From NCBI RefSeq assembly GCF_005217455.1, contig NZ_SZPQ01000016.1, positions 1 to 64,000 on the forward strand: DNA of 64,000 bases. Direction: 5' to 3'. Positions 7,996 to 19,536 of the stretch are shown here, in pieces; within the stretch, counting starts at the first letter, position 1; each line of letters starts with the position of its first letter. The stretch is from Martelella alba. GTDB lineage: Bacteria > Pseudomonadota > Gammaproteobacteria > Enterobacterales > Enterobacteriaceae. The notes below the pieces were generated by a model. The model was not told the origin of the DNA. It saw only the letters and a program-made list of their open reading frames with translations, and made no database searches. Position numbers and translations under genes: made by a program.

Positions 7996-9411
7996 GCCGT
8001 TCCGCTGCCCGGCCCATTCAATATACCACGTCTGACCATCTCCTGTTGCCTGCCCTTCCCGGGTCACAAACCGCCCAAGCGCCGCAATCAATTGATCATT
8101 AAAATAAATCAGTGGAGTGCGCTCTCGCACCCAAGGGGGGACGCAGAGCTCCTGCCAGATTTTTTTCATCTCGCGCCGACGATCCCTTCCCACGATATGC
8201 TGCTTGCCAACGGCGGCGAAACGAATGGTAATGACTTCATCTGCGGCGGCGGGCCGGATTGCCATACCCGATGCCGCCAAGCGCAATTGCCCCAGATTGT
8301 CCGGTAAAACCAGCGGGTTACCGACATCCGGCCAAGGCAATATACATGATTTCAACGAGGGCCGTTGCTGCACAATATAAAGTCGGTCGCGAAAACGTCG
8401 CAATAACAGGTCGCCCAGTTGGTAGCGGGGTTCGGCGTCCCGCCGGCTGAGCGCCACCTCCCGCCAGATTATCTCAAGTTGCGCCGAGGTGGGCATGGCT
8501 GCGCCGGCCGCCGCCAGCCAGCGCCGCAATAAGGCGCCGCGTCGCAAAGCGTCCATTTCCAGCATCGGCGCCAGCGCCAGAGAACCGTCCGAACCGGTCA
8601 ATTCCGCCAGGTTTTCCCGCAACAATGCGTCCAGTAGCGCTTCCTGTTCGGCGCATAGCCGGGCGCTGCGCGCCACCGATTGAGCGAAAAACGGCCAGCG
8701 CCGTTTAAGCAACGGTAAAATGCGTAACCGCAGAAAGTTTCGGTCGAAACGATCATCTTGATTGCTGTCGTCCTCGATCCAGACCAATCGCCGCCGGTTG
8801 GCGTAAGATGCCAACTGCGCGCGACTGAGTCCCAGCAAAGGACGCAGCAACTCGTGGCCGTGAAAAGACATCGCCGGCGCCATGGCCGATAGCCCGGTTG
8901 GTCCGCTGCCCCGTTTCAACGCCAGCAAAAACGTCTCACACTGATCATCAAGATGCTGGGCCGTAAGCAGCGTTTCTCCCGGCAATAACGCGTGATGCAA
9001 GGCGTGATAGCGGGCCTCGCGCGCCCCCGCCTCGATACCGGCGGCGGCCGGCGAGACCCGTACCGGTATCACCTCAAAGGGGATCCGCCGCAGACGGCAT
9101 TGCGTCCGGCAGTGCTCTGCCCACGCATCGGCATTCGCACTCAGGCCGTGGTGGATATACACCGCGCGCAGAGATCCGTCCTCCGGACACTGTTGGCGCA
9201 GGTCGGCCAGCACGTCCAGCAAAACCGTGGAATCCAGGCCGCCGCTGAAAGCCAGCAGTAATTGATGACGCGCGCCCAATCGCCAGGCGACATGCCGGCG
9301 AATGTCCTCGCCGAGGTCGGCCGAGGGGGCCCGCCCTGGGTCGAAAGCCGACGGTTCGGCAACGTTCGACAACCCCTTTCGTGTTCCCCGGCCATTCTGC
9401 TCAGAGTTCAT
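7984..9411 (-). CDS. tilS: tRNA(Ile)-lysidine synthetase
   Basis: TilS adds lysine to C34 of the CAU-anticodon tRNA-Ile2, switching it to read AUA. The N-terminal PP-loop motif SGGLDST (ATP pyrophosphatase) is intact and the C-terminal TilS domains are present. I place the start at 9411 (MNSEQNG), inside the end of yaeR with an 11-bp overlap; this gives 475 residues, somewhat longer than E. coli's 432 because of an N-terminal stretch of about 40 residues before the PP-loop domain. The arrangement yaeR-tilS is conserved in enterics. Confidence 0.93.
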   Translation of the reverse strand: MNSEQNGRGTRKGLSNVAEPSAFDPGRAPSADLGEDIRRHVAWRLGARHQLLLAFSGGLDSTVLLDVLADLRQQCPEDGSLRAVYIHHGLSANADAWAEHCRTQCRLRRIPFEVIPVRVSPAAAGIEAGAREARYHALHHALLPGETLLTAQHLDDQCETFLLALKRGSGPTGLSAMAPAMSFHGHELLRPLLGLSRAQLASYANRRRLVWIEDDSNQDDRFDRNFLRLRILPLLKRRWPFFAQSVARSARLCAEQEALLDALLRENLAELTGSDGSLALAPMLEMDALRRGALLRRWLAAAGAAMPTSAQLEIIWREVALSRRDAEPRYQLGDLLLRRFRDRLYIVQQRPSLKSCILPWPDVGNPLVLPDNLGQLRLAASGMAIRPAAADEVITIRFAAVGKQHIVGRDRRREMKKIWQELCVPPWVRERTPLIYFNDQLIAALGRFVTREGQATGDGQTWYIEWAGQRNGDGR

Positions 9412-9790
9412 AAAGCTCCAACGGCAATCCATCCGGATCGCTAAAAAAGGTAAAGCGCTTACCGGTCAGCGGATCGGTGCGTACCGGTTCGGCCGCAACC
9501 CCGGCACGCAGCAATTCGTCCCGCGCTTCATCCACACTGGCCACGCCGAACGCCAGATGGCGCAAGCCGAGGGCCTCGGGACGGCTGACCCTGGGCGGCG
9601 CCGAAGGGAAGGAAAACAGCTCGATAAGGTAGTCGCCATTCAAGGCCAGATCGCCTTTCCAGGACTGCCGCTCCGCCCGGAAATGTTCGTTGATCAAAGT
9701 AAACCCCAGTGTTTGGCAATAAAAACGCTTACTGCGCGGGTAATCCGACGCAATAATGGCAATGTGATGAATCCGTTGTAATGTGATCAT
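9401..9790 (-). CDS. yaeR: VOC family protein YaeR (glyoxalase-like)
   Basis: A 129-residue single-domain protein of the vicinal oxygen chelate superfamily, the same length as E. coli YaeR. Putative metal ligands follow the glyoxalase I pattern: HHIAI near the N terminus, ELFSF in the middle, LRHLAF, and DPDGLPLELYEL at the C terminus. Its substrate is unknown. It precedes tilS with an 11-bp overlap, and ldcC lies upstream on the same strand. Confidence 0.88.
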   Translation of the reverse strand: MITLQRIHHIAIIASDYPRSKRFYCQTLGFTLINEHFRAERQSWKGDLALNGDYLIELFSFPSAPPRVSRPEALGLRHLAFGVASVDEARDELLRAGVAAEPVRTDPLTGKRFTFFSDPDGLPLELYEL

Positions 9791-9930
9791 TGGCCGCCGC
9801 CTGATTGCGATAATGCCTTGTCCAGTCCATCACGTTACCCATTCCGCCATGCCGCCGTCAATCGGCGGGCCGAGGATAGCGTGGCGTGGCGCTTGCGCCG
9901 CCGCAGGCATCGGTTACCGGTGGATGGGAC

Positions 9931-12093
9931 CTAACGCACCTCGCCCGGTTCTTGGGCATCGTCGGTCAGTACCCGAACCAAATAGCGCCCCTCCTCGGTC
10001 AACTCCGCGCCGTGGATATCGGTTTCAAAGCCGGGATACTGGATACCGATGCGACAAAGCATGATGAGAAAATCCAGTAATGCGCGACTTTGCTCAGTGA
10101 TCATCTCGCCCGGCATCACCAGGGGCACCCCCGGCGGATAGGGTAGCAGCATACTGGCGGAAACGCGGCCGAGCAGGGCCGGCAACTCCACGGTTTCCAC
10201 CTTGCCGCGCACTTGTTCCTGGAAGGCCTGATAAGGGGTCATTTTCATCTCCGGCAGCAACGCAAACGCGTTGAGCATCAGGCGCGGTAGTTGATATTGC
10301 TTGAACAAACCATGTATGCCGCGGGCCAGATCCTGGATGCGCATATTGCGGTAAAAATCCGGGTCTACCGCGTACAAATCGGGCAACATATTCTTCACGC
10401 GCAAATTCAGATCATAGGCCCGTTTGAATTCAGTCAGGCCCCGCAATAAACTCATGGCCTTGGTCTTGTCGATGCCGATACTGAACAAAAACAGCAAATT
10501 GTACGGCCCGGTTTTTTCCACCACTATCCCGCGTTCGTCGAGAAATTTGGCCACCAACGCCGCCGGGATGCCCTCTTTCGCCATATCGCCGGACTCGTCC
10601 ATCCCAGGGGTCAGGATGGTCACCTTGATGGGGTCGAGATACAGGTGTTCGGCGTCGGCGTCTTTGAAGCCGTGCCAGGGCGCGCCCGGTTCGATAGGCC
10701 AGCATACCGCCTCTTCGATAATTTCCGGCTGCCAGATATCAAAAAACCACCCTTCCGATTCCTGCCGTAACCGTTGCACTTCTTTGCGAAAATGGAGCGC
10801 CCGATCGATGGAACGAGAGATCATCCGCCGTCCCGGTTTACCGCGCACCATGGCCGCCGCCATTTCGATGGACGCGACGATCCCGTAATGCGGCGAGGTC
10901 GTGGTGTGCATCATATAGACTTCGTTGAATGTGCGTTCGTTATAATCGCCTTTAATATGAATCAATGAAGCTTGGGAAAACGCCGCCAACAGTTTATGGG
11001 TGGATTGTGTTTCGAAGATAACTTTCTTGGCGATCCGTTCACCGCTCATCCCGCTTTTGCCCCGATAAATCGGATTGAAATGCGTGTAGGGCACCCAGGC
11101 GGAATCGAAGTGGATTGTCGGCACATCCAGCGTTTCCTTGATATATTGGGTGTTGTAGAGCAAGCCATCGTAAGTGGAGTTCGTGATAACCGCATAAACC
11201 GGCCAACTCGCGCGCGGCGTGGCGGCCACTTTATCGGCGATGCTTTTCCGCTGGAACTGGTATTTCGGAATCCCCCCCAGAATGCCATGGGCATTACGGA
11301 TCGGGCAGAAATAAATCGGCACCAAATCGCTCATCATTAGTAAATGCGCCAACGATTTATGGCAATTTCGATCAATGAGCACCGTTGACCCCGCCGGCGC
11401 GGCATACATCCCCACCATTTTGTTGGCGGTGGACGTGCCGTTGGTTACCATATAGCTCTGCTCTGCGCCGAAAGTTCGCGCGATATATTCTTCCGCCTCG
11501 AGATGCGGCCCGGAATGATCCAGCAAAGAGCCGAGCTCGGTGACGGAAATGGACACATCCGCTTTTAAGGTGTTGGCGCCGAAAAAATCATAGAATAAAC
11601 TGCCAACCGGGCTTTTCTGATACGCGGTGCCCGCCATATGACCAGGGGTGCAGAACGTGTATTTACCCTCTTTGACGTAATTGAATAAGGCGCGGGTAAA
11701 GGGCGGGATGATGTTGTCGATATATTCATCGGTATATTGTCTGATCCGATTGCCAATATCCTCCGCTGATCCCAGACTATACTCAAAAAAATACAGCACC
11801 ATGCGCATTTCATTCAAGCTGACATCCAGAGATGAATGGGTGTTGATGAACGCATAAAGCGGCAGATATTCATTCAATTCGTTAATATCGAGACACAGGT
11901 CCATGCTGTGCTGATCCCAATCAAAGATCACCCCGCAAATACGGGGATTTTGATCGATAAGTTTGAGCAAATCGCCGCTGCCGTTGGGATAGACCAGTTG
12001 AAATCCCCTTGCCTTGAGCGCCTCGTCCAGTTCCCTTATCGGCTCATTTTTGTAAAACGCTTTTTCCGGGCACAATATTGCAATGATATTCAT
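9931..12093 (-). CDS. ldcC: Lysine decarboxylase (constitutive type)
   Basis: A PLP-dependent decarboxylase of the inducible/constitutive lysine decarboxylase family that turns lysine into cadaverine. The start at 12093 (MNIIAILCPEKAFY) gives 720 residues. The PLP lysine lies in STHKLLAAFSQAS at position 367, the same number as in E. coli. The N-terminal response-regulator-like wing domain (to about residue 130) and the C-terminal domain are both present. Between accA and yaeR this is the ldcC position; cadA/ldcI of E. coli is elsewhere with cadB. No antiporter gene adjoins it. Confidence 0.92.
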   Translation of the reverse strand: MNIIAILCPEKAFYKNEPIRELDEALKARGFQLVYPNGSGDLLKLIDQNPRICGVIFDWDQHSMDLCLDINELNEYLPLYAFINTHSSLDVSLNEMRMVLYFFEYSLGSAEDIGNRIRQYTDEYIDNIIPPFTRALFNYVKEGKYTFCTPGHMAGTAYQKSPVGSLFYDFFGANTLKADVSISVTELGSLLDHSGPHLEAEEYIARTFGAEQSYMVTNGTSTANKMVGMYAAPAGSTVLIDRNCHKSLAHLLMMSDLVPIYFCPIRNAHGILGGIPKYQFQRKSIADKVAATPRASWPVYAVITNSTYDGLLYNTQYIKETLDVPTIHFDSAWVPYTHFNPIYRGKSGMSGERIAKKVIFETQSTHKLLAAFSQASLIHIKGDYNERTFNEVYMMHTTTSPHYGIVASIEMAAAMVRGKPGRRMISRSIDRALHFRKEVQRLRQESEGWFFDIWQPEIIEEAVCWPIEPGAPWHGFKDADAEHLYLDPIKVTILTPGMDESGDMAKEGIPAALVAKFLDERGIVVEKTGPYNLLFLFSIGIDKTKAMSLLRGLTEFKRAYDLNLRVKNMLPDLYAVDPDFYRNMRIQDLARGIHGLFKQYQLPRLMLNAFALLPEMKMTPYQAFQEQVRGKVETVELPALLGRVSASMLLPYPPGVPLVMPGEMITEQSRALLDFLIMLCRIGIQYPGFETDIHGAELTEEGRYLVRVLTDDAQEPGEVR

Positions 12094-12149
12094 ACTGCCA
12101 ATCCTGTTTAGGGCCAACTCCAATAATAGTAGGATAATGAATGAGAGCC

Positions 12150-12305
12150 TATACCCTAAATACTTCGCTTGACATCGCGGCGGCAAGCCAGCGACGTATT
12201 TACCGGGAATGGATGTGAACCGCCTACGGCGGACCGGTGAGAGAGGGGCGGGCCTTTATCATCACCTGGCACATAGTCACCGCTGTGGCCGGGATGAATA
12301 CGCAT
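12150..12305 (+). repeat. ERIC-like element with internal insertion, right end lost
   Basis: From TATACCC (12150) the sequence follows an ERIC palindrome: an arm including CATCGCGGCGGCAAGC, then a foreign stretch, then a degraded ERIC core (CACATAGTCACCGCTGTGGC then CGGGATGAA). The internal stretch, which includes CCGCCTACGGCGGA, lines up with the one in the element at 31494-31689. The right arm (GCAACTTGAAGTATGACGAGTATA-like in full elements) is missing. It lies between accA and ldcC, about 57 bp upstream of the ldcC start. Confidence 0.6.
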
Positions 12306-12335
12306 GGCCGGCAAAAAGACAGTGTTTGGCGGCGC

Positions 12336-12370
12336 CAAAGAAAAACCCCGCAAGCGAAACGCCGGCGGGG
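12336..12370 (-). terminator. Terminator after accA
   Basis: Read on the minus strand, stem CCCCGC (12370-12365) and GCGGGG (12351-12346) enclose a 13-base loop and are followed by TTTTTCTTT. This is a clear intrinsic terminator 26 bp past the accA stop, ending the long uppS-to-accA run of genes. Confidence 0.8.
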
Positions 12371-12395
12371 TGTTAGATAACGACGCATGCGCGCC

Positions 12396-13355
12396 TTAGC
12401 AGTAACCGTAATTCATCAAACGCTGATAACGGCGATCCAGTAATTCTTGTTCTTCCAGAACATCCAGCTCAGTGAGGTCGGCCAGCAATTGGGCTTTAAG
12501 CGATGCGGCGATTTCCGGCACATTGCGGTGGGCGCCACCCAAGGGTTCGGACACGATGCTGTCAATCAGTCCCAGTTCTTTTAAACGCGGCGCGGTAATG
12601 CCCATGGCTTCGGCGGCGATAGGGGCCTTATCGGCGCTTTTCCACAAAATCGATGCGCAGCCCTCAGGGGAAATCACCGAATAGGTGCTGTATTGCAGCA
12701 TGTTGACCTTGTCGCCCACCCCGATGGCCAGCGCCCCGCCAGAGCCGCCTTCGCCGATTACGGTACAGATAATCGGCACCCGCAAACCGGACATCTCGCG
12801 CAAATTATGGGCGATGGCTTCTGATTGACCCCGCTCTTCCGCGCCGACCCCTGGATAGGCGCCGGGAGTATCGATAAAGGTGATAAGCGGCATATTGAAC
12901 CTGTCGGCCATTTCCATCAGACGCAGCGCCTTACGATAGCCTTCCGGCGCCGGCATGCCGAAATTGCGACGAATTTTTTCTTTGGTTTCCCGGCCTTTCT
13001 GATGGCCGATGATCATGACCGGACGACCGTCAAGGCGAGCGGCGCCCCCGACGATAGCCTTGTCGTCGGCGAATGCGCGATCACCGGCGAATTCATCAAA
13101 ATCGGTAAAGACATGCTGGATATAATCCAAGGTATAAGGCCGACGAGGATGACGCGCCAGTTGGGCTATCTGCCAGGCGCCCAGATCAGAGAAAATCTTT
13201 CGCGTGAGTTCGACGCTTTTCTCGCGCAGGCGCTGCACTTCTTCATCCAGATTAATATCTAATTTTTCGTCTTGACGGCTGACTGCGGTCAGCGAGTCAA
13301 TCTTCGCTTCCAACTCGGCAATCGGCTGCTCAAAATCAAGAAAATTCAGACTCAT
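12396..13355 (-). CDS. accA: Acetyl-CoA carboxylase carboxyltransferase subunit alpha
   Basis: With AccD it forms the carboxyltransferase that moves CO2 from biotin to acetyl-CoA, the first committed step of fatty acid synthesis. The protein has 319 residues, exactly the E. coli length. The family segment [19 protein letters not shown] and the glycine-rich [16 protein letters not shown] of the crotonase-like fold are intact. It starts 12 bp after the dnaE stop, so it belongs to the same transcript, and is followed by an intrinsic terminator. Confidence 0.97.
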   Translation of the reverse strand: MSLNFLDFEQPIAELEAKIDSLTAVSRQDEKLDINLDEEVQRLREKSVELTRKIFSDLGAWQIAQLARHPRRPYTLDYIQHVFTDFDEFAGDRAFADDKAIVGGAARLDGRPVMIIGHQKGRETKEKIRRNFGMPAPEGYRKALRLMEMADRFNMPLITFIDTPGAYPGVGAEERGQSEAIAHNLREMSGLRVPIICTVIGEGGSGGALAIGVGDKVNMLQYSTYSVISPEGCASILWKSADKAPIAAEAMGITAPRLKELGLIDSIVSEPLGGAHRNVPEIAASLKAQLLADLTELDVLEEQELLDRRYQRLMNYGYC

Positions 13356-13367
13356 ACTATTCCTATA

Positions 13368-16300
13368 TTAGTCAAATTCCAGTTCCACCTGCTCGTTGCC
13401 CACCAGAGTACGCAAATCATTAAGCAATTGGTCGGTCGGCGTGATCCGCCATGCGGCGCCGAACCTTAACTTGGCACGAGCATCTTCACGCTGGTAATAA
13501 AGATGCACTGGAATCGTCCCCGATCGATGCGGTTCCAACGATTGGCGAAGACGGTTTAAAAGCTGGTCATCAATTTGCCTGTCGGTTAGCGAGATAGCAA
13601 GCCCGCGCGCAAATTTTTCCCGCGCCTCGCTGATGTCCATCAGTTCGCGGGCGGTCATTTTAAGGCCGCCATTAAAGTCATCAAAGCTGACCTGTCCCTG
13701 CGCTATCAGGATACGGTCTTTTTCCAGCAAATGCTGATATTTCTCCAGCGCGTCCGTGAACAGCATCACGTCCAGGCGCCCGGAACGATCATCGAGCGTG
13801 CATACGCCGATGCGATTGCCCCGTTTGGTGGTCATTACCCGGGCCGAGAGCACCAGACCGACTGCGGTGATGATTTTACCACGTTCGGTGGGATGCATAT
13901 CCTTCAAGCGGATGCCCCCGCCATATCGCTCGATTTCCCGCAGGTAGCGGTTGATGGGATGGCCGGTCAAATAGAGTCCCAGGGTTTCCCGTTCACCCTC
14001 AAGCACTTTGTGGTCCGGCCAGGGCGGCACTGTATTGTATGAAGCCTCCACCGCCTCGGGCGCTTCGGCCAGTACGCCGAACATATCCCCCTGCCCGATG
14101 GCTTCGGCCTTGGAATGCTGCTCGGCCGCCTTTAGCGCATCGCCCAGGGAATTCATCAATGCCGCCCGATGCGGCCCGAGCCGGTCGAACGCACCGGACA
14201 TAATGAGTTTTTCCAGCACGCGGCGATTGAGTTTTTTGATGTCGGTGCGGGCGCAAAGATCAAACAACTCCTTAAAATGACCGTCCTGGTTGCGGGCTTC
14301 GATAATGGCTTCGATAGGCCCTTCACCGACCCCTTTGATGGCGCCGATACCGTAAACAATTTCGCCGGCATCGTTGACATGAAAATGATATTGGCCGCTA
14401 TTGATATCCGGCGGCAGCACTTTCAGGCCCATCCGCCAGCATTCGTCCACCAATCCCACCACTTTGTCGGTATTGTCCATGTCGGCGGTCATCACCGCCG
14501 CCATAAACTCCGCCGGATAGTGGGCCTTAAGCCACAAGGTTTGATAGGACACCAGCGCGTAGGCTGCGGAATGGGATTTGTTAAATCCGTAACCGGCGAA
14601 TTTTTCCACCAGGTCAAAGATTTTCATCGCCAGTTCGCCATTGACGCCGATATTTTCCGCCCCGGCCTTGAAGACCGAACGCTGCTTGGCCATTTCCTCC
14701 GGTTTCTTTTTACCCATGGCGCGCCGTAGCATATCGGCGCCGCCCAGGGTGTACCCCGCCAGCACCTGGGCTATCTGCATCACCTGTTCCTGGTAGAGGA
14801 TAATGCCGTAGGTCGGGTCCAGCACCGGTCGCAACGACTCATGCTGCCATTCGATATCGGGGTAGGATATGGCCTCCCGGCCGTGTTTGCGATCGATGAA
14901 GTTGTCTACCATGCCCGATTGCAGCGGGCCAGGCCGAAACAGGGCCACCAACGCGATCATGTCTTCAAAACAGTCCGGTTGCAGGCGTTTGATCAAGTCT
15001 TTCATGCCGCGGGATTCCAACTGGAAGACCGCGGTGGTTTCCGAGCGTTGCAGCATATCGAAGCTTTTCTTGTCGTCCAGCGGAATAGCCGCGATATCCA
15101 TCGCGGCCAATCCCTGTCTGGCACGGCGCTCGTTGATCATCTCCATGGCCCAGTTGATGATGGTCAGTGTCCGCAGACCCAGGAAGTCGAATTTGACCAG
15201 GCCGGTGTATTCCACGTCGTTCTTGTCGAACTGGGTGACGGGATGATGTCCTTCCGGGTCGCAATACAGCGGCGCGAAATCGGTGATTTTGGTCGGCGAG
15301 ATCACCACGCCGCCGGCGTGCTTGCCGGCATTGCGGGTAACGCCTTCCAGCTTGCGCGCCATATCGATAAGCGCCTTGACTTCCTCGTCCGCGTCGTAAA
15401 GCGCCGGCAATTGCGGCTCGGCGGCAAACGCTTTCTCCAAAGTCATCCCCGGATCAGGGGGCACCAGTTTGGAGATCCGATCGACGAAACCATAAGGATG
15501 GCCAAGCACACGACCGACATCGCGGATAACCGCTTTGGCCGCCATGGTGCCGAAGGTAATGATCTGTGATACCGCATCGCGGCCGTAGGTTTCCGCCACA
15601 TGATCAATGACCAGATCGCGTTTTTCCATACAGAAATCCACGTCGAAGTCGGGCATTGACACACGTTCCGGATTGAGAAAACGTTCGAACAGCAAATCAA
15701 AGGCCAGCGGATCGAGATCGGTTATCTTCAGCGAATAAGCCACCAGCGAGCCAGCCCCGGAGCCGCGTCCCGGGCCGACCGGCACGCCATTGTCCTTAGA
15801 CCATTGGATGAACTCCATTACAATCAGAAAGTAGCCGGGAAACCCCATCTGATTGACGACTTTCAGTTCCACCTCCAGCCGTTCATCGTAAGGCGGCCGC
15901 TTGGCCTCCCGCTCCGCCGGGTCGGGAAACAGGAAGGCCAGCCGCTCTTCCAGCCCCGACCTGGCTTTATTCACCAGATAATCTTCGGTGGACATCTCGC
16001 CGGTGGGAAATTGCGGCAGAAAATATTGCCCCAACCGAATGGTGACATTGCAGCGTTTGGCGATCTCTACGCTGTTTTCCAGGGCTTCCGGTAAATCCGC
16101 GAACAGTTCGCACATTTGCGCTTCGCTGCGCATGAATTGCTGGGCGCTATAGTTGCGCGGCCGTTTGGCGTCATCCAGCGTAAAGCCGTCATGGATCGCC
16201 ACCCGGATTTCATGAGCCTCGAAATCCTCTTCGCTGATAAAACGCACATCATTGGTGGCGACGACCGGCAGGCCGTGGGTCGCGGCCAGATCCACCGCCG

Positions 16301-16850
16301 CGTGCAGATAGGTTTCCTCGTCCGGACGGCCAGTACGGATGAGCTCCAGATAATAGCGATCGGGAAAATGTGTTTGATAGAACGTCAGGCATTGTTCCGC
16401 CAGCGGTTGGTTGCCGCGCAACAGAAATTTACCCACATCGCCCTTTCGGCCGCCGGATAGCAGCAACAAACCCGCGCTGTGGTCAACCAGCCAATCGCGA
16501 TCTATTACCGGCCCCGCGGGGCCATAGCCACGCTGGTAGGCCGCGGAAATAAGCAGGGTCAGGTTCTGGTAGCCGGTATTGTCGGCCGCCAGGATCGTCA
16601 TATCCGCGAATTCGTCTCCCAGCAGTTCATTGCGGACCAGCACATCCGCCCCGACGATGGGTTTGATGCCGGCGCCGTGGGCGGTATTGTAGAATTTCAC
16701 CAGACCGCAAAGGTTGGTGAAATCGGTTATCGCCAGCGCCGGCATGGCCAGCGCCGCGGCTTTTTTGACCAGCGGCGCGGTTTTCGCCAAGCCGTCGATC
16801 ATTGAATAGTCGCTGTGGACGCGTAAGTGAATAAAACGAGGTTCGGTCAT
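13368..16850 (-). CDS. dnaE: DNA polymerase III alpha subunit
   Basis: The replicative polymerase catalytic subunit, 1160 residues from the start at 16850 ([15 protein letters not shown]), exactly the E. coli length. An in-frame extension further upstream has no family support. The PHP domain comes first (HSDYSMIDG). The catalytic aspartates of PDFDVDF fall at 401 and 403 as in E. coli. A helix-hairpin-helix, an OB-fold region ([17 protein letters not shown]) and the C-terminal tau-binding region follow. It sits between rnhB (79 bp upstream) and accA (12 bp downstream). Confidence 0.97.
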   Translation of the reverse strand: MTEPRFIHLRVHSDYSMIDGLAKTAPLVKKAAALAMPALAITDFTNLCGLVKFYNTAHGAGIKPIVGADVLVRNELLGDEFADMTILAADNTGYQNLTLLISAAYQRGYGPAGPVIDRDWLVDHSAGLLLLSGGRKGDVGKFLLRGNQPLAEQCLTFYQTHFPDRYYLELIRTGRPDEETYLHAAVDLAATHGLPVVATNDVRFISEEDFEAHEIRVAIHDGFTLDDAKRPRNYSAQQFMRSEAQMCELFADLPEALENSVEIAKRCNVTIRLGQYFLPQFPTGEMSTEDYLVNKARSGLEERLAFLFPDPAEREAKRPPYDERLEVELKVVNQMGFPGYFLIVMEFIQWSKDNGVPVGPGRGSGAGSLVAYSLKITDLDPLAFDLLFERFLNPERVSMPDFDVDFCMEKRDLVIDHVAETYGRDAVSQIITFGTMAAKAVIRDVGRVLGHPYGFVDRISKLVPPDPGMTLEKAFAAEPQLPALYDADEEVKALIDMARKLEGVTRNAGKHAGGVVISPTKITDFAPLYCDPEGHHPVTQFDKNDVEYTGLVKFDFLGLRTLTIINWAMEMINERRARQGLAAMDIAAIPLDDKKSFDMLQRSETTAVFQLESRGMKDLIKRLQPDCFEDMIALVALFRPGPLQSGMVDNFIDRKHGREAISYPDIEWQHESLRPVLDPTYGIILYQEQVMQIAQVLAGYTLGGADMLRRAMGKKKPEEMAKQRSVFKAGAENIGVNGELAMKIFDLVEKFAGYGFNKSHSAAYALVSYQTLWLKAHYPAEFMAAVMTADMDNTDKVVGLVDECWRMGLKVLPPDINSGQYHFHVNDAGEIVYGIGAIKGVGEGPIEAIIEARNQDGHFKELFDLCARTDIKKLNRRVLEKLIMSGAFDRLGPHRAALMNSLGDALKAAEQHSKAEAIGQGDMFGVLAEAPEAVEASYNTVPPWPDHKVLEGERETLGLYLTGHPINRYLREIERYGGGIRLKDMHPTERGKIITAVGLVLSARVMTTKRGNRIGVCTLDDRSGRLDVMLFTDALEKYQHLLEKDRILIAQGQVSFDDFNGGLKMTARELMDISEAREKFARGLAISLTDRQIDDQLLNRLRQSLEPHRSGTIPVHLYYQREDARAKLRFGAAWRITPTDQLLNDLRTLVGNEQVELEFD

Positions 16851-16929
16851 TGTTCCGCCACCTGATGGCCAATGTGGAGAGGGCGAGTGCCGATACATAT
16901 ACCGGCAAACCGCATGGCGCGCCACGGCA

Positions 16930-17526
16930 TCATAGTAACCCCAACGCCCGTTTGACCGGGCCGAAACTCCGGCGATGCTGCGCCGTGGCGCCCAATAGCG
17001 CCAGCTTTTCAAGATGATAGGCGGTGGGGTAGCCTTTATGCCGCGCGAAACCGTACTCGGGATATTGCAGATGCAGTTCGGCCATTTCCCTATCCCGTGA
17101 CACTTTGGCCAATATTGAGGCGGCGCTGATTTCCGCCACCAGATTGTCGCCTTTGATCACCGCCCGGGATGGCATGGACAATAGCGGGCAGCGATTGCCG
17201 TCCACCAAAACATAATCCGGGATCAACGCCAGACCTTGCACCGCGCGCTGCATGGCCAACAAGGTCGCGTGGAAAATATTCAGTTGGTCGATCTCCGCCG
17301 CCTCGGCGCGTCCCAAACTCCAGGCCAGGGCTTTGTCGGTGATTTCGTCATACAGCGCCAGGCGGCGCTTTTCACTGAGTTTTTTTGAATCCGCCAGACC
17401 CCGTATCGGCCGGGCGGGATCCAGGATCACGGCGGCGGTAACCACCGCGCCCACCAGGGGACCGCGGCCGACTTCATCGACGCCGGCAATGCATTTGGCG
17501 ATGGGATAAATGAACAATTCCGTCAT
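16930..17526 (-). CDS. rnhB: Ribonuclease HII
   Basis: Cleaves RNA in RNA-DNA hybrids and starts removal of misincorporated ribonucleotides. The start at 17526 (MTELFIYP) gives 198 residues, the E. coli length, with an AAGGA Shine-Dalgarno upstream; a longer reading from 17565 is less likely. The type 2 RNase H motif [11 protein letters not shown](V) carries the first catalytic Asp-Glu pair, and VDGN and SILAKVSRD supply further conserved acidic sites. It lies 48 bp after lpxB in the same operon. Confidence 0.95.
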   Translation of the reverse strand: MTELFIYPIAKCIAGVDEVGRGPLVGAVVTAAVILDPARPIRGLADSKKLSEKRRLALYDEITDKALAWSLGRAEAAEIDQLNIFHATLLAMQRAVQGLALIPDYVLVDGNRCPLLSMPSRAVIKGDNLVAEISAASILAKVSRDREMAELHLQYPEYGFARHKGYPTAYHLEKLALLGATAQHRRSFGPVKRALGLL

Positions 17527-17574
17527 CTTCCGGTCCTTAACCAAGAGAGTTTCCCTCCACCGCAATCGTGTTAC

Positions 17575-18741
17575 TTATAGGCTAGCGGCCGGGGGCGGTT
17601 CTATCAGTCCCATCACCGCCCGCGCGGCCTGTTCGTCGGCATTGCGACGGATAAGATGATGCAGCTTGCGAAAGATCGATTGCAAATCCCGGGTCGAACT
17701 GTCGTCCCCAAGCAACGGCATCAGGGCCGCCGCCAGTTTGTCCGGCACGCAATCCTCTTGCAGCAGTTCCCTGACAACCTCCCGTCCCGCCAGCAGATTG
17801 GGCAAGGAGACATAGGGGGTTTTCACCAGCCGCCGCGCCAGGGCGAAAGTCAACGGCTTCATGCGGTATCCCACCACCATTGGGCACTTGGCCAGCATGC
17901 ATTCCAACGCGGCGGTACCGGAAGCCAGCAACGCGGCATCGCTGGCCACCATCGCCTCGCGCGCCCGACCATCAAGCATGTGCACCGGCAAATCCGGCGC
18001 GACCTGGGTTTTGATCTTTTCAAACTGCGCGCGGCGCCGATCGTTTACCAGCGGCGCCACGATAGTCAACATGGGGAAATGCCGACGCAAGCGTTGCGCG
18101 GTCTGCAAAAAAACGCCGCTTAGCATGTCCACTTCGGCGCTGCGGCTACCCGGCAGCAAGGCCAGGCAGAGAGCATCCGCGGCAATGCCCAGACTTTCAC
18201 GGGCGGCGGTTTTGTCCGGCTCCAAGGGCATGGCGTCGGCCAGTGTATGGCCGATAAACTGGCAAGGGATATGGTGCCTGTCGTAAAACGCTTTTTCAAA
18301 AGGCAGGAAGGCCAGCACGTTGTCGGTCGACCGGCCGATTTTGAACACCCGCTTTTGCCGCCAGGCCCAAACCGAGGGACTGACATAATGCACGGTACGG
18401 ATGCCACGCCGCTTTAAGCGGCCTTCCAGCGTGATGTTGAAATCCGGCGCATCAATGCCCACAAACACATCCGGTCGCAAAGCGGTGAAACGCCGGGTCA
18501 GGTCGCGGCGGATTTTCAGCAAGCGAGGCAGCCGCTCAAGCACCTCGACCACGCCCATCACCGCCAGTTCCTCCATTTCATACCAGGCCTCGCAGCCCTC
18601 GGCCTGCATCCGCGGCCCGGCCACCCCGACAAACCGGGCGGCGGGCAGATGCCGCCGCAAGGCGCGTATAAGCCCGGCGCCGAGCATATCACCCGATACC
18701 TCGCCCGCCACCAGGCCGATAACCACGGTAGGCGCGGACAT
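17575..18741 (-). CDS. lpxB: Lipid-A-disaccharide synthase
   Basis: A GT-B fold glycosyltransferase (family GT19) that joins UDP-2,3-diacylglucosamine and lipid X into the lipid A disaccharide at the inner-membrane surface. It has 388 residues (E. coli 382). Typical segments [18 protein letters not shown] and [10 protein letters not shown] are present. Only 2 bp separate it from lpxA, so the two are surely co-transcribed. Confidence 0.96.
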   Translation of the reverse strand: MSAPTVVIGLVAGEVSGDMLGAGLIRALRRHLPAARFVGVAGPRMQAEGCEAWYEMEELAVMGVVEVLERLPRLLKIRRDLTRRFTALRPDVFVGIDAPDFNITLEGRLKRRGIRTVHYVSPSVWAWRQKRVFKIGRSTDNVLAFLPFEKAFYDRHHIPCQFIGHTLADAMPLEPDKTAARESLGIAADALCLALLPGSRSAEVDMLSGVFLQTAQRLRRHFPMLTIVAPLVNDRRRAQFEKIKTQVAPDLPVHMLDGRAREAMVASDAALLASGTAALECMLAKCPMVVGYRMKPLTFALARRLVKTPYVSLPNLLAGREVVRELLQEDCVPDKLAAALMPLLGDDSSTRDLQSIFRKLHHLIRRNADEQAARAVMGLIEPPPAASL

Positions 18742-18743
18742 GA

Positions 18744-19532
18744 TTAGCGGATGATGCCTCGTTGCGAGCGGGCGAGAAACTCGGTAAAAGCACCGACCGA
18801 GGCGTTTTCCGCCGCCAGCGCTTCCAGCTCGGGTTTAACCTCTTCCAGGGTTTTACCGCTACGGTAAATGAGTTTATAGGCCGCGCGGATGGCCTGTATG
18901 GCTTCGCGGTCAAAACCACGCCGCTTTAATCCCTCGATATTCAAACCGAAAGGCGTGGCATGGTTGCCCTGGGCGATAACATAGGGCGGCACATCCTGAG
19001 CGACGCCGGAACAGCCGCCGACCATGACGTGCGCGCCGATGGAACAGAACTGATGAATGGCGGTCATGCCGCCGATGATGGCGTAATCGTCGATGGTGAC
19101 ATGGCCGCCCAGCGTGGCATTGTTCGCCAGGATGCAACGATCGGCGACCTTGCAATCGTGCGCGACATGCGCATTGACCATTAAGAGATTGTCGTTGCCC
19201 ACCCGGGTGACGCCCCCGCCTTGCACCGTGCCCCGATGAATCGTGACGCTTTCCCGGATACGGTTGCGATCGCCGATTTCCACGCGGGTCGGCTCGCCGG
19301 CATATTTCAGATCCTGGTTTACCTCACCGATGGACGCGAACGGGTATATTTGATTCGACTCGCCGATGCGGGTGATGCCGTTCACCACCACATGGGATTT
19401 CAGCACCGTGCCGGCGCCGATTTCGACCTGTGCGCCGATGAAACAAAAAGGACCGACATGCACGCCGGCGTGAAGTCTGGCGCCGTCTTCTACGATGGCG
19501 CTCGGATGGACGAAGGCGGATTGGTCAATCAC
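18744..19532 (-). CDS. lpxA: UDP-N-acetylglucosamine acyltransferase
   Basis: First enzyme of lipid A synthesis; it transfers hydroxymyristate from acyl carrier protein to UDP-GlcNAc. It has 262 residues as in E. coli, with left-handed beta-helix hexapeptide repeats through the first two thirds (for example [20 protein letters not shown]) and the catalytic histidine region in [10 protein letters not shown]. The C-terminal helical domain follows. It sits 4 bp after fabZ. Confidence 0.97.
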   Translation of the reverse strand: MIDQSAFVHPSAIVEDGARLHAGVHVGPFCFIGAQVEIGAGTVLKSHVVVNGITRIGESNQIYPFASIGEVNQDLKYAGEPTRVEIGDRNRIRESVTIHRGTVQGGGVTRVGNDNLLMVNAHVAHDCKVADRCILANNATLGGHVTIDDYAIIGGMTAIHQFCSIGAHVMVGGCSGVAQDVPPYVIAQGNHATPFGLNIEGLKRRGFDREAIQAIRAAYKLIYRSGKTLEEVKPELEALAAENASVGAFTEFLARSQRGIIR

Positions 19533-19536
19533 GTTC

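Noticed and set aside
14841-15569. Open frame antisense to dnaE
   Set aside because: Shadow of dnaE; composition is His- and Arg-rich as expected from a reversed frame, and no start context is seen.
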